64,000 nt of DNA from Sweltsa coloradensis (Eukaryota; Arthropoda; Insecta; Plecoptera; Chloroperlidae), in assembly GCA_024449915.1 (NCBI GenBank), contig JAMZAV010000069.1, forward strand, positions 124,001-188,000, given 5' to 3'. This document shows, one piece after another, positions 22,040 to 33,400 of this stretch. The position numbers were made by a program, and so were the translations under genes. A model generated the notes under the pieces. It had not been told where the DNA came from, made no database searches, and worked only from the letters and a program-made list of their open reading frames with translations. Within the stretch, counting starts at the first letter, position 1; every line of letters starts with the position of its first letter.

Positions 22040-22890
22040 ACTATAACGATGCTTTCTCAGAGATTTGAACTCACGTCGCCTAGGTGAATGCGTGTGCCCA
22101 ACATAATGTATGTAACCTTACCATGTACACCGGCTACGTATAGTACAGCCATACTAAATTGTTTTACAAAATACAATACTGTAATAATATCAAATTCTAA
22201 CATAGGGTTGGGTTCAATTCATTAGACGTACGTAAAAATATCCAAATTATTGCATGACAACGTAAAGCGTAGGTACGCTGCGCAAGAAAAAGAAAAACAT
22301 GTAGCATGTCATTCTGACAACTCTTTCAGTGATCTCGCGCATGACCTTCAATCTAGAGTCATTAAGAGGTCGTGACGTACTTACAAAGGGGTAGGCCTAA
22401 AATTGTAGGGCCTACAAGGAAGAAAACTGAAAACTATATTAAATGGTATTGAGTACGCAGAGGCAGGCTACGAATTATTACCAAACACAATACCCCAAAG
22501 AGATTTGCCCCATTTGACTAAAACATTCACTAGGCTAGGTGATTGCGCAACAGTTAGGCCTACTTAAATCGTATTAAAATACCGAATGGTTATTGATGGT
22601 AAATAAAAACTCGAAATAATAATAACTGAATAACAATTTCTGAAAAAAAGAAAAAGAAAAAAAGAACAAAAAAGAAAAACTGTTTCTCATATTCTTGAAC
22701 ACATGAGATTCAAAGTCAATGCCCAACTGGTAATATTACGAATTTAACTACGCTATGATAATTAAAAAATAATTCAACACAAATTACATTCACTTATTTG
22801 TTAATAATAACAATAATAATGAAAAGCTAAAGCAACTAATGGAAAAGTAGCCTAGTACAGCATGGAATGCCCGAGAGGCGGTTAGAAAGG
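22040..22890. other. No recognised gene
   Basis: This would be the intron between the first and middle exons of the putative ncRNA. It holds a purine-rich AAAAAGAAAA stretch at 22645-22680 and a possible B-box-like remnant near 22065. No coding is recognised. Confidence 0.4.
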
Positions 22891-22897
22891 GTCTTAC

Positions 22898-23051
22898 CTT
22901 GGCGCAGCGTGTGTCCAGCACATCCGTCTCCGACGACTGCAGCAGGCGAACTGATCCCGCTTCGAGGGGCGGTTCCCGCCACGTCATACCTCGACCTCGG
23001 TATACGTGGGCCTACGTGACTGACTGCACAGCTGTGGGCTAGGTCAGACAC
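22898..23051 (-). other. GC-rich putative first exon
   Basis: The block is markedly richer in CpG than its surroundings and ends at a GCCAAG|GTAAGA donor on the minus strand. It contains an ATG-started frame running into the donor. The 5' boundary is not visible in sequence; I placed it at the edge of the GC-rich block, next to the repeat at 23073. Confidence 0.45.
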
Positions 23052-23072
23052 GAGGCAACTATACCATAGACA

Positions 23073-23990
23073 AGTCGCGCAAGCGCGGCTTGAAAGCCGC
23101 TACGCGGAGGGAATGGAAAACCTCGTACTTGGAAAACCTCGTAGTTGGAAAACCTCGTTGACGCGACAAAATCGCGAATCGGTCCGCGTACGGCCGCGAT
23201 ACGATAGTTTTCGGGTGACGTTTGTCGTTTATCCGAAGACCTGTGACAAATTTGTTTTCCGGGACACTTTCAGTACGCCGCCGGACGCTGTCCGCCGCCT
23301 CTAAGTACGGTGCAAAATTATTTTCGAAATTGAAAATTTTTACGCCTTTTGTGTAAAATGTGGGAGAAATGTTTTCCTGGGACAATTCCGAGACAAAATA
23401 TTTTACGGTAAGTCTAAATCTTCGCCTCGTCCGCGCAGATCCGCAAAGCCCAAGATGGACAGGACCAGACATACTGAACATTTTTCATTAATCCTGGACA
23501 AAAGTTTTTCCGTGACACTTGTCCGGGTTATCAAAATATGCCCTCGTCCGTCCGGTACCGTAGAGCTCGAGATGTACCTGATCGTACTGTAATTGTGGAA
23601 GATATAATACAAAAGAAAACGTTTATCCACAAAATGACCAACTACTATTTTGAGACATTCAAAAAAGTTTTTGGCAACGTTGAAATGAAGGTGTTTCGGG
23701 GAATGCGGCCCCCTGACGTAATCGGAAGGAAAAAGTAAAATTAAAATTTTTGAAAATGCCCCAAAAAGGGTGACGGAATGCCTGAGCACTGTTTTGACTT
23801 TAAAAATTACCCCTCTAATAAACCACTGCTTCGCTTGACCAATACAGTTCTATAGAGCCCGAGATGAACCCGATCGGACGAAAATTGCCCAAGCTATAAA
23901 AGAATCAATGTTTTATTGGATTTTCCAAAAATGACCAACCACTTAAAAAGAAACGAAACTAAATTAGTGTTAGGGCCGTAACCTCTGATG
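23073..23990. repeat. Unclassified repeat with internal duplication
   Basis: The left end (CAAGTCGCGCAAGCGCGGC) has the GCGC-rich style of the repeat at 135-175. A short unit, CTTGGAAAACCTCGTA, is repeated at 23126-23158. Two blocks containing TAGAGCYCGAGATG and AAAATGACCAACYAC (23560-23650, 23850-23945) resemble each other. Frames of up to 140 codons exist on the minus strand, but I recognise no protein. Confidence 0.45.
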
Positions 23991-24072
23991 CAGCCCACTG
24001 GCGCCATTGGAATCGCCTCAAAAATTAAATTGCTTGAAGATATCAATGAAATGTCTTAATTTATATTTCCAA

Positions 24073-24782
24073 CCCCCCCCCCCCCCACACACACAAAAAA
24101 AACAGTGTCAGAGGCATCTAGTCAAAACACAAAACAGTCCACGAAATTCGGATTCGTACTGGAAAAAGTTAATAAATTTCACTGAATAATTAAGGTTATT
24201 CTTTATAAAACTCGACTTCCCCCCCCCCCATCTCACTCCTCGCCACTTTGTCCTCTCGATTCCCTCGTCGTGTTCGTTGACTTGACTTGCCCCCCCCCCA
24301 AAGCCCGCCACTGCCCAACCGTAAAGGAAGTCGCTAGTATGAAACATTTATTTCTATAAGTGGAAGTATTAAATTGTCGTCTCGATACTTTGGTTGCACC
24401 TAGGCGGGCTAAACCCCACTATTGTTGGAAGTCTATGCTGTCTCGATTGCACTAAGGCTGTCTAAACGCTTCTATGTCATGATGTTATCGATGTGCATGT
24501 GCATATGCTGGAGTTTTATATGGACATTCGTTACTGGATTTAAAAATTGTTTCCCAATCAGAGCCCCCCAACTTCAACCAGACTCAATGCCTGACTTATT
24601 ACATCACTTCATAGCTAAAAATAGATTTCTTATAATTCATCGTTATTAATTCATGCAATTAATTAATATACATGAATTGGGAAGGGCGACGGGGCCGGGG
24701 GGGTGAACATCTACCCCCCCCCCCCGATAAAATGTAATGCCCAAGCAATCCAAAAACATAAATTATTGTCCCCCCCCCCCCC
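24073..24782. repeat. Cluster of poly-C tracts
   Basis: Runs of 14, 11, 10, 12 and 13 C lie at 24073-24086, 24219-24229, 24290-24299, 24714-24725 and 24770-24782. The sequences between them are not obviously copies of one another. Confidence 0.9.
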
Positions 24783-24789
24783 AACACCC

Positions 24790-26405
24790 TTACCAAAGTA
24801 ACCGTGTTTTTGCCACGTTCTACTACAGATTGTATTACTTTTGCATCAAACGTTGCATATAGCTATTATAATTTAATTTTGAACAACACTTCAAAATTGG
24901 GACACCATTACACCACTACTTTTTTTGACCATGTTAAAAAAGATGAATGAAGCGAGGTACCGGTAATTGTTTTCCACTAGGGATAGGTAAAAAAATGAGG
25001 GTATGAGTAGGTTATTTCGTTGCAGTTTTGATTTGTGTCCACCGTGTAAAATAAAAATACAAATTAAAGCCAAGACTATAGCCCTACCTCGTCCTTTCAG
25101 TTTCATCCCAATAAGTAAATGATGAGCATCCAACATAATAAGTCATTAATCTACACATCATCTATATACTGCTCGTTGAGTTTAGAGTAATACATATTCT
25201 TGGGGCTTGGGGGCCCGGGGGTATATTGAGAGGGCATGTACATAACCACAATATATACATTGGAATTGTATACAATACAAATTAATGAAATCATAGATAT
25301 ATTCTTGATTTGAAAGGAGTACACATGCTTATAGTTGTGTGTGAGATTGTTTAGTTTCTTACGTGGGCTACGGGGGGGTTTATTACAAGAAGTTGAAGTA
25401 CATAAGGAGGTTGATGAATTTATAATGTGTGAATTAAGGCTATGGTGCCTTATTTCCCACCTTATTTGGTAGTAGCGATTGGGCGAAGTAAAAGGTTTGA
25501 CATTTGGTACTTTACAAGGCAAAGGTTGAATTTTTTCTAGACAGATCCGCTATAGGAGCACGGAATCGATTGATCGGCCTCGGGAGAAGCTTCTAAAAGT
25601 TGGGCCCCAACTCGCAACGAGATGAACGTTTGGCACTCACTTATTGAGGGTGATTTGATTTAGGGGGGGGAGGGAGGGTCCCCCAGGTTCAGCGTCGAAC
25701 GAGCTCGAAACAGTTATCGTTTCAAGATTAGACAAAACAACATGTGTATTATTGGACTGAACAGAGTGTTGCCGGGGAATGTCAATGACTAATTTCTGCA
25801 TAGCTAGAAGCTGTGTCCATCGAGTGGCTCACAAGCTTGGCACTCCTTATCACTCCTTAGAAGTCTCTCTTCAGCGTGATATGCATATTGAATAATGCGT
25901 GCTTGTTTCCAAGAGTGTTCTAAAAAAGCCAATCGCTTAATAGGCTATGCTATTTTGCGACTACAAATTTTGCCTCAAAATTCAAAATTTTCAAATAGTA
26001 TAATTGTAGCCTTAGTGAATTTTTGGGTTACAAATCGAAATGGTTGATGGATTGTAGTTATTAGTTTCCATGTCTATGGGGGGGAGGGGAGGTAAGTTGT
26101 ATTGAAAAAATGACAGTTCTCGTGTTTTACCGAGTCAGGTGTTAGAAAATCGAGATTTCGAGATACTTAGTTAATCGGGTTCAAGGGCACACAACACCAA
26201 GGTTATTAGTGTCCGATGGTTGTTATTTTTTCCTAAGAGAGTAGAGAAAGGCGTAAGGGGATACGTGAGGGAACATGTGGAGGAGGCCTGTGAAAGTCAG
26301 AAAAATACACAGGCAAGGGGACAGGTGGGCCGGGGAAGGGTTGTGACGAAATCAGGCCAGGGGCAGGCACGGAGGGCCCATGTAAGGGCAAGGGTCGGGG
26401 GTTCC
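24790..26405. other. No recognised gene
   Basis: Intergenic sequence between the TOGARAM-like 3' end and the putative ncRNA start. Several G-rich runs are present (25666-25677, 26079-26091). No exon recognised. Confidence 0.45.
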
Positions 26406-26409
26406 CGCT

Positions 26410-26434
26410 CGTCATCGTCGTCGTCGTCGTCATT

Positions 26435-26464
<30 letters not shown>
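26410..26464. repeat. CGT trinucleotide microsatellite
   Basis: An almost pure CGT run, broken by CAT and CATTGT variants. It creates poly-Ser, poly-Thr and poly-Asp shadows in open frames on both strands, none of which I consider genes. Confidence 0.9.
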
Positions 26465-26465
<1 letters not shown>

Positions 26466-26699
26466 AGGAGGTAGTGAAAGGGAAGGGAAAAGTTCCTTGG
26501 CGACGTCCTCTTTATTGTCGCCTTGTATACGATGAGCATGAGAGGTAGCTCTGGGCCTATTCTACTCCCAGGACCCAGACGGGGGGGGGGCCGAGATTTC
26601 GAGATTCCCTCTCTCAAATGGATGACAATCACGATTTTGGGCCTGCTTATGTGGTCATAGTTGGCAAGCAGTTTTTTACTGGCGACATGCATCTATCAA

Positions 26700-27280
26700 T
26701 AATAAATAAACCTGTCGAAGATGGCTGATTACTGATTAGTCATCAAATATTGTTAAGATTCAATTTAACATCCTACAGTCAGAACAGCGTATAGCCCAAG
26801 AAAAATATTCCATAAGTTTTTCTACTATAATAGCACATAGTTATTATAAAACGATATTTGTCAGTATTGATTATTAGTAAGAAATGACGATAGACAATCC
26901 TCATTAAACCCTAGGGAATCATTCAATGATAAGTCAGGTGTAGTGCAGGTAGATACCATGTGAAGTTGCCTACCTGATATCTTCTTCTAATTTCCTGTAA
27001 ACAGAGTCTTTGGAAGAAAATTTAACCATAGTATTTTTTGATGTGAAACTTTCGGTTTTAATTTGTATCTTTTCGACTTGAACATTTACTTATCATTAAT
27101 AATATTTTTGTTTACAAACATTTATAAAACATTTCTTCGTACCATACTATTATCACCATTCCATACCTTCAACTTATGTAACATGTATATAATTATGATC
27201 ACACGCGTTTCATCCATCCATTATATCCAGCGTCTTTAGCATCAATATAATATATTATAATTTTAGGTAAAATGCATAAT
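26700..27280 (-). other. 3' flank of the TOGARAM-like gene
   Basis: AT-rich sequence after the stop codon at 27281-27283. A minus-strand ATTAAA lies near 27057-27062 and could serve as a polyadenylation signal, but I see no clear GU-rich element to confirm it. Confidence 0.35.
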
Positions 27281-27401
27281 TTACAAGTTCTTCAATGTCT
27301 TGTTGATATTGCGTAGGGTGACCTGCGGAATGGCCTCCAGTAAAATCTTTGAGAAGTTGGGTTGTCGTACCAGATTCCGGAAAAATTCTTTGCCATAATT
27401 T
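27281..27401 (-). CDS. TOGARAM-like terminal exon
   Basis: The 121 nt exon follows TTTTTTGCAG, completes Arg535, encodes NYGKEFFRNLVRQPNFSKIL and the last residues to LKNL, and ends at TAA (27283-27281). The R-NYGK motif and short tail match the end of TOGARAM-type TOG domains. Confidence 0.9.
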
Positions 27402-30400
27402 CTGCAAAAAATTATAATATTATAGAATATAATGGTTGTGACATTTACGCACATTAACATTGTTTACAGTAAAATGTGTACTTAAAATACCCCTAGAGAG
27501 GTGTGTGAACTCTTGTGTAAAAAACAATATATAATTAATGTTTTTTCTAAATTCTAGATTTGCAATCTAGAAAGTATCACAAATATTGTGTTCCCAATAT
27601 TATCATATATTATATACGCTACAAATTACATGCATTATTATTGAACCAATGCAAATTTGTGTTATTATTGCACGCCTATGTTAATGAGTTTTGATTGTTA
27701 ATTGACCAGGTTTTTCTGCAACACCGCCGTACAGTTAATTGGACCTCTAGGGAGAACCTCCAGCTTAGCATGCTAGATAATGTTGTTACCTGGTCTCCAG
27801 ACTTCCTTCCATGAGGAAGTTGGCTCCAGTGACGAGGATTTTATCCCGGGATTCACGGGGCAGCGCGAGAACTTTATCTGGACCCATCTTGTTTGTGAGA
27901 CACACTAGAAGACGAGCGGCAACAGCGCGGCAGATAGCGTTCTGGTGGCTGGAAAGTGAAAACACAGGTAACAACACTTGGGGTCAGCTGGCATACTTGT
28001 TTATAAGTTTTACCAATTATATTTTTAATGAAGATTACAGTTACAAGTAGGACTGAGTAAACAATGAGTGAAAATTTAGATTATTTTGTGTAGCTCCAAT
28101 AAGACAGCCATTGCACCAAATTTTGACCAGAATATAGTGGCAAAATGGTTTATTGTAGAAACATGGTAATGTTGTATGTAATGAACCAAATAAGAAGTTG
28201 AAATTACCTTGCTCCTTTTGTCACAACAATTTGTAATATTTTCATTGGGGAACAATTTTCCAGCATAAGATCCAAAGCAGCATTCGAGTCAGCCCGGAGG
28301 AACTTGTTTGTATCAGCTGTGCGATGTAGAAGGGCTCCCGACAGATCTTCCAATTCATGGTCCAGGCCTCGCTTGAACGCCGTGAAGAGCTCGCCGCAAG
28401 CTTGACAGGCAGCCCGGGCTACTTGGGACCGGAGGTTGCGTACCTGCTGCACGACGGACACGACAATGCTGTGCAGCTGCGTCATGGCCACGTCGGGGTG
28501 GTGCCGGATCAACCTCACCAGCAGTGTCAGACCTTGCATGGTCATTTCCCTGTGGGTGGACAAAACCATTCACGACATCAGCCTAGCTACTTTTACAACT
28601 TCCACTTCTATATTTATTTCAGAATTTTTGCGAGTTATTTTATCCTCAATACGTCTTTTACAGCGATTTGAGGTATTATTTTGAAAGGAAAGATGAAGTG
28701 ACCTAGACGTTAAAAATAAATAAAATGTTGCCATTTTTTGACTTCAGATAATTATGCTAGTAAAAAAAATACCAATTTACGTTTCAATATGTACATTTCG
28801 AAAAAAAAGGCACATTATTTTATCCTCAAGGTGGATTTTTACAGAGATTTGATGGAAAGATGAAGTGCCCTTGACATAAATAATTGTCATCTTTTGACTT
28901 TACTTTGACTTAACTTTGATTTGCATTTTAAAATTGATTCTCGTCACATTGTGAATATAAATATATTTTCCTTGCAATTTAAACCAGTTTTGAGAAAGTT
29001 GGACTCAAAAAAGAGGACCGATGACGTTTTTTTAGGGAAAACTTTTATGACGGCATGGATGGTCGAATTCGGGATTATATATTGTATATAATATATTGGG
29101 AGGAATTGAAGTGGCATAGTTGCAAAGATCGCTTGAGAGTTATAGACCTGCGTCTATGCATGCATATGAAAAGTATTACCTTTTAAATACTTTTAATGGT
29201 GTACAATTTACAATGTACATTACAAATACTTTTAATGGTATTTTAGGCAAAAATTAAAACAATGACTCCACCGGGGAATGAACCCGGGACCAGTCACTTT
29301 TATAATTTATGTCGAAAATACCATATATATATATATATATTTACTTAATATAAAATAAATTTTATTATACTTAAAAAACATCCTTACCACTCTGTTTGCT
29401 CCATCTGTAGAAAGAATTGATTGAGAGACTCCTTCGGTTTGTCAACTGGCTTTAGAGTGTCAGGAAAGACGCGAGTGCTCGAATATGTGGCTACTTGTCG
29501 ACTCCTGGGGGGTATCATGGGCCGTGCTCTAGTTGTAGCCTTTGTGATCCTTCTTCTTGGTACGGGGGGCCCTTGAGGTGGCAGGTCGACTTGGACCTCG
29601 TTACCTAAAAACATTCATGTCAGACAACCCAACCGCTAGACACATTGAATTCAAAGCTATTGACGACATACTCGTTTCAGCGATGATGTAGTGAAGGTGG
29701 GGAGGCCGGGGGGGGAAATGCACAAGCAACTTTCAGGAAAATAACTTTGAATATCAGGTACTAGAATTCGACGGGATTACGACGCCGAAAGAAACTTATA
29801 AAGGGACCTTAAATTCGTTATAAGTTCCCACGAAATAGAAACTTTTCACGTTACAAGTTCCTGATGTTACAAAAGGAACGCGTTCCCATTAAAGTTCCTG
29901 AAAAGGGAACGCGTTCCCCTCCCCCAAGACTGGTTACAGTGCGGTATTCATAGCCAGTAAAATTTACAAAATTAGCACGGTGCATTTGTGCAAATTTGCT
30001 ATTATCGGTATTCGGATTTGAAGATCATGTTTGCAATAAATGAAATTATGTAAAGCCAACCCAAAACAGTTAAGAAAACCGAGCCACCTTGTCGGTAGTG
30101 TCGGCGCCAATGCCATCGACGAGCGAATAATGACCAACCATAGATATTGAACACCTACAATAGGGGTTCAATATCAATGTGACCAACCAGCGGTCCTCTA
30201 ATAGTAACTACACATGCCGATAGCTAGTTGGTAAGTCGACGCCAAGGTTGACAAGGCTATTATGAACAACTTTATAAAATAATGTGCTTCGTTACTATAG
30301 GACGAATTCAAAGTTATAGTTTACACATTTCCTTGTCAACTTAAGTTAAAAATTTCACTGTGAACCTAAACTATAACTATACAGTAAAATATCATGTTAG

Positions 30401-33400
30401 AATAACTAGTAGAAATGTCATGCTCTCACTTGTCAAGTCGTTGACTTCATTTGGCGTCTGTTCCTGTGGTTCAGATTCTGTCGTCGGCGCAAACTCGGCA
30501 ACCTCTTTCACTTCTGTGACTTCCGTTACTTCTGTGACGTCATGACTAGTAGCCGAGGGAGTCCCCGAGGAAGCGAACTCGTCTTGCACCTCCTGGAGCA
30601 AACAAACGTTGGAATTATTGTTTAATAATAGTATAATAATATTTAATTTCCATTTGATTGATTGATTCATTAAAAGCAAGCATTTGATGTTTTCTTAAGA
30701 GGGAATGGGACACATTTGACAGTTTGGCACTTAGCTGTTCGCTCGGCTAAGAAGCATTTGACATATATAAAACTCTGCAAATTTGTCAATAAACAATGCA
30801 TAAACGGCCCTTCAGTTGTAGATTTTTTAAATTTGGTATTAATCAGTCAGAAAAAAATCTCGAATATAGTCAATTTTGGACTTCTTAACAAAATCGAAAA
30901 TCGTGAAAATAATTTATTTATCAAAATTATTTTAAAACAAATTTTCGATAAGTATGGGTGACCGTAGAGCCCTATACTTCCACTTCCGTGACAACTTCCC
31001 AAAATTTCAACCATCTGCGGTGTCAGTAAGCCGAGCGAACCGCAATTTGCTTAAAACGCATGTCGTATCCTCTTAGGGATGGTACGATTTGGTGCACCAC
31101 CAAAACACACATTTATAATAGAGGGTGTAAGTATTTGATTGCATTTACAATTTAAATATGTCAGTGAAAATATATCACTCTAAATAAAGAACGTGAAGAT
31201 ACGTATTGGTGAAGTACCTTGAGCTTCATGTATTTCTGAGCCCGTTCTCGATCCTCTGCCTCCAGATTGTCTTTCTCCTCCATCACAATAGTATTTCTCA
31301 TGGGCTCTTCGTCGACCATGCTCGTGAAGTCAAGGTCATCTGAGGAAGGCTTGCTGATACTAGTGGTGTCAACAGGAGGTATGCATTGCTCTTGGTTGGA
31401 CGAGGAACTGAGGGTGTTTGAGTCGGGACGCGAATCTGCAAACAAGACGCCATGCGTTCCCGATCATTCAGAGGGAGGTACGAGGTATTCGCAGTCTTGG
31501 GCACGTTCCCACAAAAAAGGACTTTGAAATATTAAGTTACTTCTGCCTAAAATGGAACTGAGACGTTCCTCGTTCCTTTTATAAAAAAAAGGCACTGAGA
31601 TGTTCCTCGTTCCTCAAAGGAACTTAATTCCTTTCACGTTCCTTATACCATCACTGATTTGAATAATAATAAATGTGATAAGAGTTAATTTATCATTACT
31701 TTTATTATTTATTAAAGTGAGTCACAGGCCATCTGACGAGGGTGGCGTCATTTTCGAAAACACAAGATGTCGCAAGATATTTTTTCATACTGCAGTTGAC
31801 GATATCAGATACTGGAATTTAACTGGATTACGACGGCGAAAGAAACTTATAAAGGAACGTTAAATTCGTTCCAAGTTCCCACGAAATAGTAACTTTGACG
31901 TTACAAGTTCCTGATCTTAAAAAAGGAACGCGTTCCCACAAAAGTTCCTGAAAAAGGAACCGCGTTTCTCCCCAAGACTGGGTATTCTGGCATCGCCCTC
32001 AGCGAAGCGTTCTTCAAGCAGCTTCGCGGAGCGCGTCATGTATAATAAGATATTATCACCAACATTTTTATGCTGAATACCTTTAAGCTTGAATCTCATG
32101 TCAGTCTTGTAAATCAGTTTTTATAACTGAATATGATAGACGATTAATACATGAATGGTCACTGCCTGAATAAATTACCTAATTGCATGCCTATACGGCA
32201 AATCAATCGAAATGCTAAAGAAAGACCTATAATTCCTTGCCGACTGGTTCCCACCAAATCTCAACTATTGAATTTAAGGTTTTTGGTCATTAATCTTTCG
32301 GAAAATCCTTAATTGCCATAGTAGATTGTGAATTAATAGTTTGTATTCTAAAATAACGCGACTATGTATTCTTACATGGGCATTGGGGGAGGGGAGGGTA
32401 ACAGAACATTTTGTAAATCCCGTTAAACTCATACCGACCAGCACCCCTTACCCTACCCTATGTAAGAGTACCCAACTTGTAAATATAGTGAACAAGGATG
32501 GAAAATAATTGTATTACGATATGATTTCTCGGGAATGATTTCATATAGGTTAGGTATACGCTACGTATGTTTTTAAGTTTGAAAGTCTTTAATCACACAA
32601 TGAGGCCGAGTTCGTTAATTATCTCGTATAATGATGTGAATTTAATTCGGTCGCGGAATGAAAGTGTTGAGTCTGCATTGCGAGAAAGCCATGAGATTTC
32701 TTAAAATTTCTGCCCGGAATGAAGGTTTTGTATACACCTATCGAGAGCTATTGGTATGGGGGCAGGGGCAAGACGACGTATACAATTTCAAAATCTTCTG
32801 ATTAAACAATAATAACAATAAATAGTAAAGAAATCGTGATCCCTTTCCACATTCTCCTGATATTACGCTGTCACAGTGAATATTTACGTGGAATATAGGT
32901 ACACCCAAACACTTGTTTAAGGCATCCGGTACAGTTCAAAGAAAAGTAGTACTGTCCCGGAAAAACAAGATTTTAGGTTACCACCCACCCATAAGCTAAA
33001 GCGTCTTGAACAACACTGGGAGAACGTTGAGTGTGAGTCCTCCTATACTCCTATATAAGTGAGTGCAGTTAGCCCTTGCACCCATGTTCAAACGCTGTTG
33101 ACCACATCTTCTGAGGCTTGTTGTGATTGGCGCAATGTTGTGTAAAGGGATTTTGGAACTGCTTCACACCTTTACCCTGACCCTAATCACACTGTTCTAA
33201 TAAACCTCTTGAACGCAGAAGATGATGTATACATCATCAGAACAAATACAATTTAAAAATTGTATTGTGTACAGTGTATCCATGGAAATGTTACAATTTA
33301 CTCTCAAAGCACAACAAATAACTATGACAATGAATATTGTTTTAAAAATGTTTTATACGTTTTGCCAATTCGAATAAATTAATAATTATTAATTAATGGG

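Larger units (their letters stand above)
17965..23051 (-). ncRNA. Putative spliced non-coding transcript or 5'-UTR, minus strand
   Basis: I infer a transcript from splice-bounded blocks: a GC-rich first exon (22898-23051), a middle exon (19750-19893) and one of three tandem terminal exons (17965-18102, 18418-18557, 18889-19028). Borders are canonical, with GTAAGA, GTAAGT and GTAAGTT donors and pyrimidine-rich acceptors ending CAG or TAG. The blocks do not sustain an open frame. Starting from the ATG in the first exon (MTWREPPLEAGSVRLL), the frame stops late in the middle exon. The tandem exons are 138, 140 and 140 nt and contain stops. It is therefore either a long non-coding RNA or the 5'-UTR of a gene to the left of the window. 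It lies downstream of the TOGARAM-like gene on the same strand. No transcript data were available, so this is inference. Confidence 0.4.

Noticed and set aside
23059..23789. Two minus-strand frames of 140 and 128 codons as genes
   Set aside because: They lie in a repeat with internal duplication, in different phases, and match no family that I recognise.
26220..26692. Frames with poly-Ser, poly-Thr and poly-Asp on both strands
   Set aside because: They are translations of the CGT microsatellite and overlap on opposite strands.
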